Source: Ruegeria sp. PrR005 (GTDB lineage: Bacteria > Pseudomonadota > Alphaproteobacteria > Rhodobacterales > Rhodobacteraceae). Taken from it: a DNA stretch of 64,000 nt. This document shows, piece after piece, positions 17,704-26,039 of this stretch. The first letter of the stretch is position 1; every line of letters starts with the position of its first letter. The stretch lies in the NCBI RefSeq assembly GCF_010500245.1, contig NZ_JAAGOX010000006.1, positions 1 through 64,000 of the forward strand, in the 5' to 3' direction. The notes under the pieces were generated by a model, which had not been told where the DNA came from, did not search any database, and saw only the letters and a program-made list of their open reading frames with translations. The position numbers and the translations under genes are program-made.

Positions 17704-18564
17704 ATGACCACCATCGAAAGAAGACCCGAGTTTCTGATAGCTCCGGCGCTGGCCTGGCTGACGGTGTTCATGGTCATCCCCTGCCTGTTGATCCTTGCTC
17801 TGGCCTTCTTCCGGCGCGGAACCTACGGCGGGGTCGAATACACCTTCACTCTGGAAAATCTAGCGCTGGTGTTCGATCCGCTTTATGCGGGGATCTTCCT
17901 GAAATCGGCCACGATCGCCGGAACTTCGGCGATGATTGCGGCCGTGATAGGCTACATGGCTGCCTATGCAATCGTCTCGATGCCAAAGCGTACGCAGCCG
18001 GCGCTTCTGTTTTTCGCGGTGCTGCCGTTCTGGTCGAACTATCTGGTCCGCACCTACGCCTGGATCGTGCTGCTCAACCGCGAAGGGCTGATCACCGGCA
18101 TTGCCCGGTGGATGGGTTATGAAGGCGAGTTGCCGCGACTGCTCTATACCGAAGGAGCCGTCGTTATCGGACTGGTCTACAATTACCTACCCTTCGTGAT
18201 CCTGGCCTGCTATGCGCCCCTTTCGCGCCTGAACCCGGAAATCTCGGAAGCCTCGCGCGATCTTGGTGCTACTGGCTGGACCACGTTCCGACGTGTCATT
18301 CTGCCGATGACCGTAACCGGTATCGCCACCGGTTTCGTCTTCGTCTTCGTCCTGTCGATCGGAAATTTTGTCACGCCTGCCCTGTTGGGAGGTGGTCAGT
18401 TCCAGATGATCGGAAACCTGGTTTATGCGCAGTTCCTGACCGCGAACGACTGGCCGTTCGGTGCCGCGTTGTCGATGATCCTGATCGCGATCATGATGGG
18501 GCTGCTGACCATTCAGACCTTTGCGACCGAGCGGGCCTCGGGCGCACGGCATGGCACGGACTGA
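17704..18564 (+). CDS. ABC transporter permease (PotB-like)
   Basis: The 286-residue inner-membrane protein has about six hydrophobic helices and the permease EAA loop (EASRDLGATGWTTFRRVILP). ATG 17704 (MTTIERRPEF) gives the usual N-terminus; a GTG at 17611 adds a non-hydrophobic, unlikely extension. It follows the binding protein by about 95 bp and precedes a second permease by 3 bp. It forms the translocation channel with that partner. Confidence 0.88.
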   Translation: MTTIERRPEFLIAPALAWLTVFMVIPCLLILALAFFRRGTYGGVEYTFTLENLALVFDPLYAGIFLKSATIAGTSAMIAAVIGYMAAYAIVSMPKRTQPALLFFAVLPFWSNYLVRTYAWIVLLNREGLITGIARWMGYEGELPRLLYTEGAVVIGLVYNYLPFVILACYAPLSRLNPEISEASRDLGATGWTTFRRVILPMTVTGIATGFVFVFVLSIGNFVTPALLGGGQFQMIGNLVYAQFLTANDWPFGAALSMILIAIMMGLLTIQTFATERASGARHGTD

Positions 18565-18567
18565 CCA

Positions 18568-19359
18568 ATGGACCACCGCAAATCCACAAGGTTTATGCTG
18601 CTGGTCTTGTCGGGGGTGTTCGCGTTTCTTTACATCCCGATATCGGTGCTCTTGGCCCTGTCGTTCAACGAGGGCGGACTGCCGACGGCCTGGACGGGTT
18701 TTTCCGTCAAGTGGTATGGTGCCCTGTTCTCGAACCAGGACATCCTGGGCGCTGCGCTCAACACACTGATTGTCGCGGTGGTGTCGACGCTCATGGCAAC
18801 GGCGCTGGGAACCCTGCTTGCCATCGGGGTGGAAATCCGTCGCCGCAAGGGACGTTTCCTGGAAACGATCATCTTCGCGCCGATGATCATTCCCGACATC
18901 GTTCTGGCCATCGCTCTACTGAGCTTTTTCTCGATGCTGAACGTGACCATGGGGCTGCACACGATTATCTTCAGCCATGTGGTGTTCAATCTGGCTTTTG
19001 TCTGCGCGGTTGTCCGGGCGCGCCTGAAGAACTTCGACTGGTCCATTGTGGAGGCATCGACCGATCTGGGTGCAAGCATCCTAACCACGCTCCGCCGCAT
19101 CGTTCTGCCGGTACTGATGCCGGCCATCGTGGCAGGGGCGCTGCTGGCATTCACGCTGTCGGTGGATGAATTCATCATTGCTTTCTTCACTGCCGGCGCG
19201 GGGCGCGATTCCATCACCTTGCCGATGCAGATCTTCGCAATGATCCGTTTTGGCGTGACACCTGAGATCAACGCGCTTTCGACGATCGTGATGTCCGTTT
19301 CTCTGGTCGCTCTGGCTTTGTCGCAAAGGCTGAACCGTGGAGGTCTTCCGGGACAATGA
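18568..19359 (+). CDS. ABC transporter permease (PotC-like)
   Basis: The 263-residue permease has six predicted helices and an EAA loop (EASTDLGASILTTLRRIVLP), and the typical PotC ending around FTLSVDEFIIAFFTAG. It starts 3 bp after the first permease and its stop overlaps the ATPase start (ATGA), so the transporter subunits are translationally coupled. Confidence 0.88.
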   Translation: MDHRKSTRFMLLVLSGVFAFLYIPISVLLALSFNEGGLPTAWTGFSVKWYGALFSNQDILGAALNTLIVAVVSTLMATALGTLLAIGVEIRRRKGRFLETIIFAPMIIPDIVLAIALLSFFSMLNVTMGLHTIIFSHVVFNLAFVCAVVRARLKNFDWSIVEASTDLGASILTTLRRIVLPVLMPAIVAGALLAFTLSVDEFIIAFFTAGAGRDSITLPMQIFAMIRFGVTPEINALSTIVMSVSLVALALSQRLNRGGLPGQ

Positions 19360-20420
19360 GCAAACCACTTCTTTCCCTGCAAAACGTTGAAAAACAATTC
19401 GGCACCTTCAAGGCTGTCGATCAGGTTTCGATCGATATCAATGAAAACGAGTTCTTTGCTCTCCTAGGTGCGTCAGGAAGCGGAAAAACGACCTTGCTGC
19501 GGATGATAGCCGGGTTTGAGGACCTTACCAGCGGCGCCCTTCTGCTGGATGGAGATGACATTTCGGCGGTTCCCGCGCACCGTCGGCCGGTCAACCTCAT
19601 GTTCCAGTCCTATGCACTGTTCCCCCACCTGACCGTAGCCCGGAACATTGCCTACGGGCTTGAGATGGAGAGGCTGCCGCGCAAGGAAATCACAGCACGC
19701 GTCGACGAGATATTGGAGACAATTCAGTTGTCACATGTCGCCGCCCGGAAACCCGATCAGCTGTCTGGCGGGCAGCGACAGCGTGTTGCTTTGGCCCGTG
19801 CATTGGTAAAGCGGCCGAGGATCCTGCTGCTGGACGAACCGCTGGGGGCGCTGGACAAGAAGCTGCGGGGCGAGATGCAGCTCGAGCTCAAACGTATTCA
19901 GGACGAATTCAAAATAACCTTCATCGTCGTTACCCACGACCAGGAAGAGGCTCTGGTCATGGCCGACCGGATCGCGATCCTTAAGGACGGGAAACTTCTG
20001 CAGATCGGTTCTCCCAGCGAAGTCTACGAGCATCCGAACAGCCGGTTCTCGGCAGAGTTCATCGGGGTGATGAACTTTCTTCCGGTGGTACGCAGCGGTG
20101 ACGGGTACCAGGATCGGAACGGGGCGGCCATAACTGCGACGGATAGGGGCGTCCTGGGCCATGGTGCAACGCTCGTCGCGGCGGTTCGTCCAGAGCGGAT
20201 GCTGCTGAACCCTGAACCCCATCTGAACCAGCTCACTGGCCGGATATCGGCGTTGGCTTATCACGGGCTGGATTTGCAGGTGCATCTGGAAACCCCGTCG
20301 TCACCGCAGCCGGTCATGGTGCGGCTGACAGCTGACGCCGCCGAAGGGCTGAACCTGTCCATCGGCGATACGCTCGCGGTTGGATGGTCGGCCAAGGACA
20401 CCAGAATCTTCGATGCTTGA
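19356..20420 (+). CDS. ABC transporter ATP-binding protein (PotA-like)
   Basis: All ATPase motifs are present: Walker A GASGSGKTT, Q-loop NLMFQSYALFPHL, signature LSGGQRQRVALARAL, Walker B ILLLDEPLGALD and switch His in VVTHDQEEAL. A C-terminal TOBE-like domain follows, as in PotA/MalK ATPases. Length (354) is normal. It energises the two preceding permeases at the inner membrane. Confidence 0.9.
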   Translation: MSKPLLSLQNVEKQFGTFKAVDQVSIDINENEFFALLGASGSGKTTLLRMIAGFEDLTSGALLLDGDDISAVPAHRRPVNLMFQSYALFPHLTVARNIAYGLEMERLPRKEITARVDEILETIQLSHVAARKPDQLSGGQRQRVALARALVKRPRILLLDEPLGALDKKLRGEMQLELKRIQDEFKITFIVVTHDQEEALVMADRIAILKDGKLLQIGSPSEVYEHPNSRFSAEFIGVMNFLPVVRSGDGYQDRNGAAITATDRGVLGHGATLVAAVRPERMLLNPEPHLNQLTGRISALAYHGLDLQVHLETPSSPQPVMVRLTADAAEGLNLSIGDTLAVGWSAKDTRIFDA

Positions 20421-20450
20421 AGCGCTGACAAACAGAAAAGAGGATACGAC

Positions 20451-21737
20451 ATGAGCCAGAAAACATTCGCGTTTTTCCCCGAAGCGGCCTTTGGGCCCGC
20501 ACTCAATTCCGTAGGTATCGCTCAGGCGGTCGAACGTCTGGGCCACAAGGCGGTCTTCCTGTCCGATCCGGGCTTCGTTGGGGTTTACGAGGGCTATGGC
20601 TTCGAAGCACATCCCGTGAACCTGTCCGAGCCGATGCCGCCGGAACAGATGGCGAAATTCTGGGAGGATTTCATCAACGGGCACATTCCCAATTTCCGCA
20701 AGGCGCCAATCGATCAGATAGACAACTACGTAAAGGAATGCTGGGAGGCGATCGTCGACAGCGCGAAGTGGGCGCAAAAAGATTTGCCCGGAATCCTGGC
20801 CAGGATCCAACCGGACGTGATTGCGGTCGACAATGTCATCCTATTCCCGGCGATCAAGCAATTCGGGGTGCCTTGGGTCCGAATCATCTCGTGCAGCGAG
20901 AACGAGATCGAAGACGATGCAATCCCGCCGCATCTTTCTGGTATGTCGGTCGACGACAAGGAAGGCCACGCGGCGTTCCGCAAGAAGTTCAATGAGGTCA
21001 TCAAGCCAATTCACGAAGACTTCAATGCGTTTCTTGCAACCACAGGCGAGGATCCCTATCCGCTTGGGCAGTTCTTTGAGGCGTCGCCCTATCTGAACCT
21101 GCTGCTGTACCCGGAGCCCGTAACCTACGATCGTGCAGAACCGCTTGATCCGGGCCGGTTCCAGTACCTCGAAGGCTGCGTACGGCAGGATGACCCCTAC
21201 GAAATTCCTGCGTTCAAGAAGAATAGTGACGGGCCGCTTCTGTACATTTCCTTCGGTTCGCTCGGGGCAGGGGATACCGAACTGTTGAAGCGCCTGATCA
21301 GTCTTATCGGAAAGAGCCGTTACCGCGCCTTGGTGAATGTGGGCGATTACATGGACGCCTACGAGGACCTGCCCGACAATGTGATCATTCAAAGCTGGTA
21401 TCCGCAGCCTTCCGTGATCCCGCAAGTCGATGCCGTTATCCATCACGGTGGCAACAATTCCTTCACTGAGTGCCTCTACTTCGGCAAGCCGGCGATTGTC
21501 ATGGCTTATGTCTGGGACGGCCACGACAACGCGATGCGGGTGCAGGAAACCGGGCACGGGTTCCGATCAGACCGGTACGACTGGACCGACGAGGAAATGA
21601 TCGAAAAGATCGAAGCCTGCCTGACAGACGAGACCATGGCCGCGCGCCTGAGAAAGACCTCGGCTCATATGCAGGCGGCCAACGGCCAGGAGAAGGCGGC
21701 ACGTTTGCTGACCGGACTGGTGGAGAACAAGGCATGA
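20451..21737 (+). CDS. GT1-type (MGT-like) glycosyltransferase, copy 2
   Basis: The 428-residue protein is paralogous to the one at 14131: FPEAAFGPALNSVGIAQAVE at the start and HHGGNNSFTECLYFGKPAIV with WDGHDNAMRVQETGHG near the end. GAGGATACGAC precedes the ATG. It lies directly between a transporter ATPase and cupin genes, so glycosylation is probably part of handling the imported compound. Two diverged copies in one cluster suggest two sugars, two acceptors or a heteromeric enzyme. Confidence 0.86.
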   Translation: MSQKTFAFFPEAAFGPALNSVGIAQAVERLGHKAVFLSDPGFVGVYEGYGFEAHPVNLSEPMPPEQMAKFWEDFINGHIPNFRKAPIDQIDNYVKECWEAIVDSAKWAQKDLPGILARIQPDVIAVDNVILFPAIKQFGVPWVRIISCSENEIEDDAIPPHLSGMSVDDKEGHAAFRKKFNEVIKPIHEDFNAFLATTGEDPYPLGQFFEASPYLNLLLYPEPVTYDRAEPLDPGRFQYLEGCVRQDDPYEIPAFKKNSDGPLLYISFGSLGAGDTELLKRLISLIGKSRYRALVNVGDYMDAYEDLPDNVIIQSWYPQPSVIPQVDAVIHHGGNNSFTECLYFGKPAIVMAYVWDGHDNAMRVQETGHGFRSDRYDWTDEEMIEKIEACLTDETMAARLRKTSAHMQAANGQEKAARLLTGLVENKA

Positions 21738-22093
21738 GCAACCTGAAATCGAGCGCCCCTCACATCCACGGGGCCACGGCATTCGCCGATGTCCTGGACT
21801 GGGGCCAGCAACCGGACATGGTGGAAGGAGTATCGCGTTCTTCCGGACGGCTTCTGTTCAAGGGGTCGGGGAACAGTCCCGAAGCCGGGGTGTGGGAATG
21901 TACGCCGGGCCGTTGGCGGCTTTCCATTCCGCGCGACGAGTTCTGTCATTTCGTGAAGGGACGCGCCGTTTATCGGTCAGATGAAGGCGAAACGATCGAA
22001 GTGCGGGCCGGGACCTGTGTCCTTTTCCCTGCCGGCTGGTCCGGCGAGGCCGATGTCACCGAAACCATTCGCAACATCTACATGCTGGTCTGA
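21734..22093 (+). CDS. Small cupin protein, copy 1
   Basis: This 119-residue single-domain protein resembles DUF861/EutQ-type cupins: WECTPGRWRLSIPRDEFCHF, then a turn and CVLFPAGWSG. The ATG overlaps the glycosyltransferase stop (ATGA), showing coupling. The classic cupin His pair is reduced: the first motif keeps E..H (DEFCHF), the second lacks His, so metal binding is uncertain. It is paralogous to the next gene. Confidence 0.82.
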   Translation: MSNLKSSAPHIHGATAFADVLDWGQQPDMVEGVSRSSGRLLFKGSGNSPEAGVWECTPGRWRLSIPRDEFCHFVKGRAVYRSDEGETIEVRAGTCVLFPAGWSGEADVTETIRNIYMLV

Positions 22094-22105
22094 AGGGACA
22101 ACCAA

Positions 22106-22450
22106 ATGACGACACCCGTAATGCGTCAGCCGCTGGACATCACCGATACGGTCGATTGGGGGCCGATCACCACTATGGTCAAGGGCCAGTCCCGAACCTC
22201 GGGCAAGCTGCTCCACAAAGGGCCCGACGGACAGTCGGAATGCGGATTGTGGATCTGTACACCCGGCGAGTGGGAATGCCACGTCACCCGTGACGAGCTT
22301 TGCCATTTTCTTGAAGGGCGCTGCACTTATGTTCACGAGTCGGGTGATGTGATCGAGATCACGCCGGATACAGCTGCCTTCTTCCCGAAGGACTGGAAGG
22401 GAGTCTGCACCGTCCATGAGACCGTCAAGAAGGTCTACATGATCAGATGA
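22106..22450 (+). CDS. Small cupin protein, copy 2
   Basis: This 114-residue cupin aligns with its upstream neighbour throughout (WICTPGEWECHVTRDELCHF; FFPKDWKGVCTVHETVKKVY). It starts 12 bp after copy 1 and its stop overlaps the kinase ATG. Tandem diverged copies suggest a heterodimer or sequential steps on related intermediates. Confidence 0.82.
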   Translation: MTTPVMRQPLDITDTVDWGPITTMVKGQSRTSGKLLHKGPDGQSECGLWICTPGEWECHVTRDELCHFLEGRCTYVHESGDVIEITPDTAAFFPKDWKGVCTVHETVKKVYMIR

Positions 22451-23505
22451 ATGGCGGCCCGGGCATCTTTACGCTGATTGCGAACACGACAGATGCACGG
22501 GCGCCGACCGCTGTGTTTCTGGCCCGCCACGGTTTAGCGGGGGCGCGGGTTGTTCTGCTGTCCTCCCACGCTTCGGCCCGCCGGTTCTTCCTTCTGCCGG
22601 ACCACCGCTTGCTGTTGTTGGACGACTGGACAAATCCGGCAGGGGTTGCTGCATGCGCGCAGGTTTCTCGGCATCTGAACCGGCTCGGGCTGTCTGCGTC
22701 GAAGGTGCGAGGCGTTGATGTGGCGACAGGCTTGGCGTTGGTCGAAGATTTCGGACAAGCGACCTATTCCGAGATCACCGGCCGTGGTGCCGATGAAACC
22801 AGGCTCTACGAACTTGCCATCCACGCGCTTGTGCATCTGCACCACAGACCCGGCGCGACCAGCATTTTGTGTTGTCTTTACGACCGGCGCGCGGTGCTCG
22901 TCGAGACTGACGTGACTTCAAGCTGGTTTGCGCCCCAACTAGGAACAGTGGGAGCCGTGGAGGACTTCGCCGAAGTGTTCCGCGATTTGTGGTCGCAAGC
23001 CTTCGCTTCGAACGGGGACTGGCCGCAAACCCTGGATTTTCAGGACTTCCACGGCGATAACCTGATGCTGTTGGAGCAACGCACCGGGGTTGCGCGCTGC
23101 GGACTGCTGGAGTTTCAGGACGCTGTTGTCGGACCGCTGGAATACGATTTGGTATCCGTTCTGCAAGGCGCGCGCCGCGACTTGGGGCCCGGTCTGGAAG
23201 ACCGGATGCTCGACCGATATCTGAAAAGAGCCCCGGCCACGGCTAAAACTCGCGGCGATATTGTGTGGCACAATCTCTGGCTGGGCGCTCAGCAACATGC
23301 GCGGATTGCTGGTGTGGTCGCTCGCCTATGGTTCCCGGGATACCTGCGGTTTTTGCCACGAGCTCTGGGCCATCTTGAGACCGCGCTGAAACGATCGGGC
23401 CTGATCCGTATTGAAGCGGTCATGAATCGCTTTCTGCCTGATTGGCGTGTACGTGGCAGTTCTTTTGCTGCCGAAGACTTGGAAATACAGGGAGTTCCCG
23501 CATGA
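22447..23505 (+). CDS. APH-fold kinase resembling anomeric sugar kinase AmgK
   Basis: The C-terminal half carries AmgK-like landmarks: FQDFHGDNLMLLEQ, LLEFQDAVVGPLEYDLVS and RFLPRALGHLETAL. AmgK phosphorylates the anomeric carbon of MurNAc/GlcNAc. Two catalytic positions differ from the usual pattern: the first His of the HxDxHxxN loop is Phe, and the metal-binding Asp of the LLDFQDA motif is Glu. Activity or metal preference may therefore be changed. It is coupled by ATGA overlaps to the cupin upstream and the aldehyde dehydrogenase downstream. An aminoglycoside resistance role is unlikely in this context. Confidence 0.78.
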   Translation: MNGGPGIFTLIANTTDARAPTAVFLARHGLAGARVVLLSSHASARRFFLLPDHRLLLLDDWTNPAGVAACAQVSRHLNRLGLSASKVRGVDVATGLALVEDFGQATYSEITGRGADETRLYELAIHALVHLHHRPGATSILCCLYDRRAVLVETDVTSSWFAPQLGTVGAVEDFAEVFRDLWSQAFASNGDWPQTLDFQDFHGDNLMLLEQRTGVARCGLLEFQDAVVGPLEYDLVSVLQGARRDLGPGLEDRMLDRYLKRAPATAKTRGDIVWHNLWLGAQQHARIAGVVARLWFPGYLRFLPRALGHLETALKRSGLIRIEAVMNRFLPDWRVRGSSFAAEDLEIQGVPA

Positions 23506-25007
23506 ACGAGACGTTGTCTGCAAGATACTATTTGGCGCCGGACTTCGTTTGTTACGATGCGGTGACACAGCCCGTCTCGGACCCGGCGACAGAGGAAGCC
23601 TTTGCTGAACGGGCCGTCATGCAGCCGCGCGATATCGAAGCCATCGTGGCCGAGGTCGGCGTCGCTCAGGCCGGCTGGTGCCGTCTCGACGCCAAGAGCC
23701 GGGCAGCGTATCTTCATCGGCTGGCAAGCCGCATCGAGGAAACGGACATGACCGAGTGCGCCGTTCTAATGAGCCGCGAAATGGGAAAGCCCTACCCGGA
23801 GGCAATTGGCGAGGTCGCCAATTGCGCCCCGATATTCCGCTACTACGCCGAGATGGCCCGGGATGACGCGGGCAAGGTGGCGGGTTCGACCCAGGCCGGA
23901 TCATTGCAGTTTTCGCGGTATGAACCCTACGGGGTCTCGGTTCACATCATGCCATTCAATTTCCCGATCTTGCTGGCATGCTGGACCGTTGCCGCATCGC
24001 TGGCGGCAGGGAACGGATGCATCATCAAACCGGCGGAAGCCACCACGCTCTCGACGCTGAAGTTCATGAGCGTATTCGATGTCTTGCCGAAAGGTCTTGT
24101 CGCCTGCCTTCCTGGCGATGCCGCGACGGGCGCCGTTTTGGTCGAATGCGAGAACACGCACGCGGTCGCGTTCACCGGGTCGGTTGCCGCTGGCCGCAAG
24201 GTCGCAGCGGCGGCGGCCGGGCGTATGAAGCCCTCAGTGATCGAGGCAGGCGGTTCCGACCCGATGATCATTTCGGCCAGTGCCCCGATCGAGGTCGCTG
24301 CTGCGGGGGCGGTCACGGGTGCGTTTCACCTGTCGGGACAAGTCTGCACGTCGACGGAAAGAATCTATGTCGTCGACGAGGTTCATGACCGTTTCGTCCG
24401 GGCATTTGCCGATGCAACGTCCCGGCTGAGGATCGGAAGCGGGCTGGAAAAATCAGAGATCGGGCCCCTCGTGTCGCAGGCGGCGCGCCAGAAGGTCGAA
24501 CGCCTTGTCGCCGACGCGATTGCGCGCGGGGCCGAATGTGTCTGCGGTGGCCGGGTGCCCGCGGGTCGGACCCGCGGATGGTTTTTTGAACCCACCATCC
24601 TGACCGGCTGCATGCCCGACATGGATATCATGAAGGAAGAGGTATTCGGCCCGGTTGCGGCCATTGTCAGGGTGCCCGACTTTGAAACCGCCGTCGCGAT
24701 GGCCAACGATTCACCTTTCGGTCTTGGGGCGTCAATATTTACCACCGACTTGGCCGAGGCGCACGAAGCCGCCGAGCGTCTTCAGGCGGGAATGGTCTGG
24801 ATCAACAACCCGATGATCGACAACGACGCCCTGCCATTCGGTGGGTGGAAGTCATCGGGCCTCGGCCGCGAACTCGGTCGCCAAGGTCTAGATGCATTCC
24901 GACGCTCGAAGATGGTCATTCTCGATCACAAGCCTGTTGTGCAGGACTGGTGGTATCCCTATCCGGACGACTGGTTTCTCGAGACCGGTGGACGCAAGCA
25001 CGTGTGA
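23502..25007 (+). CDS. NAD(P)-dependent aldehyde dehydrogenase
   Basis: The 501-residue protein has the ALDH catalytic Cys in HLSGQVCTS, the general-base Glu in VIEAGGSDP, and the motifs MPFNFPILLACW and KEEVFGPVAAI. It oxidises an aldehyde to a carboxylate in the cytosol. ATG 23502 overlaps the kinase stop. As the last gene of the operon it probably oxidises an aldehyde released from the imported amine or sugar derivative; succinate-semialdehyde-type activity is one option. Confidence 0.88.
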   Translation: MNETLSARYYLAPDFVCYDAVTQPVSDPATEEAFAERAVMQPRDIEAIVAEVGVAQAGWCRLDAKSRAAYLHRLASRIEETDMTECAVLMSREMGKPYPEAIGEVANCAPIFRYYAEMARDDAGKVAGSTQAGSLQFSRYEPYGVSVHIMPFNFPILLACWTVAASLAAGNGCIIKPAEATTLSTLKFMSVFDVLPKGLVACLPGDAATGAVLVECENTHAVAFTGSVAAGRKVAAAAAGRMKPSVIEAGGSDPMIISASAPIEVAAAGAVTGAFHLSGQVCTSTERIYVVDEVHDRFVRAFADATSRLRIGSGLEKSEIGPLVSQAARQKVERLVADAIARGAECVCGGRVPAGRTRGWFFEPTILTGCMPDMDIMKEEVFGPVAAIVRVPDFETAVAMANDSPFGLGASIFTTDLAEAHEAAERLQAGMVWINNPMIDNDALPFGGWKSSGLGRELGRQGLDAFRRSKMVILDHKPVVQDWWYPYPDDWFLETGGRKHV

Positions 25008-25108
25008 AAGTGGATGCGATGAAACAGGAACATGGCTTCGCCCATCCGGACGACATCCGAGAGGTCATGCCAAAGGAAATCAGGGTGGCGAGGTAATAGG
25101 CCGGGCGT

Positions 25109-25913
25109 TGTCAGAAGGCATCCGATTTAGGCGGGCAGGGCGCTCGTAGCTTCTCAGCATGTCGAAACGCGATCCGTTCAGTTACTTCCACAGCAGCCCA
25201 GCAATCATTCGTCTCGCGGTGATGTAGTACGTCAGATTTCCCCTGTCACTGCGCAATGTCGAGGATCTGCTTCACGAGCGCGGTGTCGATGTCAGCCACG
25301 AAACGATCCGGTTCTGGTGGCAAATGTTCGGTCCGATGTTTGCGTCCGAGATCTGCAAGAAACGCGCCGATCGGCTTCGGTCCTGGCCGCAGTGGCGTTT
25401 GCACCTGGATGAGATGTTCGGGAAGATAAATGGAGAACGGCACTACCTTTGGCGGGCCGTCGATCACGCAGGTGAGGTTCTCGAAAGCATTGTCACGAAG
25501 ACGCGGGACAAGAAGCCGCATTGAAACTCCTCAGAAAATCAATGAAACGCCACGGTCGACCCCATGTTCTGGTAACCGACCAGTCGAGATCCTATGGCGC
25601 GGCGATGAAAGACATCGGCAATGCCCACAGGCAGGAAACGGGTCGCTGGCTGAACAACAGGGCGGAGAACTCGCACCTGCCATTTCGGCGAAGAGAGCGG
25701 GCAATGCAACGCTTTCGGCGCATGCGAAGTCTACAGAAATTTGCTTCCGTCCACGCCTCGGTCTTCAACCATTTCAACTCGGAGCGCAGCCTCACCAACC
25801 GACAGAAATTCAAGCTTAACCGCGCCGCCGCTCTCGCCGAGTGGCGTCAACTTGGCGCTGCCTGAGTTCCTGCGGTTCGTGGGAAACCGAGACTGGCTGG
25901 AATTTGTCTGACA
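25109..25913 (+). mobile_element. IS6-like element B, nearly full length (805 bp)
   Basis: The element runs from TGTCAGAAGG to TTTGTCTGACA, giving short imperfect terminal inverted repeats (TGTCAGA/TCTGACA) and a length typical for IS6-family elements. It contains a single broken DDE transposase gene. It is the reference for the six shorter relatives in this window. No clear target duplication is seen at its ends. Confidence 0.8.
25159..25865 (+). pseudogene. IS6-family transposase, inactivated
   Basis: From ATGTCGAAACGCGAT the frame reads a typical IS6 N-terminus, hits an in-frame TAG where a hydrophobic codon precedes YVRFPLSLRNVEDL, continues through the first catalytic Asp (HLDEMFGKINGE), then loses a base near 25519 (after KTRDKK). 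The rest continues in another frame: LLRKSMKRHGRPHVL, second Asp VTDQSRSYG, and Glu in NRAENSHLPFRRRE. One nonsense and one frameshift make it inactive. Confidence 0.8.
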
Positions 25914-26039
25914 CTTCCTGTTTGGAATCTGTTTGACAAGACCCTTGTTCGACAGCGCACCCAACTCTGGTACTATGCAGCCATGCTTGGTGGCGGCATG
26001 CTCAGGGCGCAGCCGCATCGCATCACAGGGGACCGATTT

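Noticed and set aside
22447-23505. Aminoglycoside resistance gene
   Set aside because: The APH fold here matches sugar-kinase-like AmgK motifs and lies in a metabolic operon.
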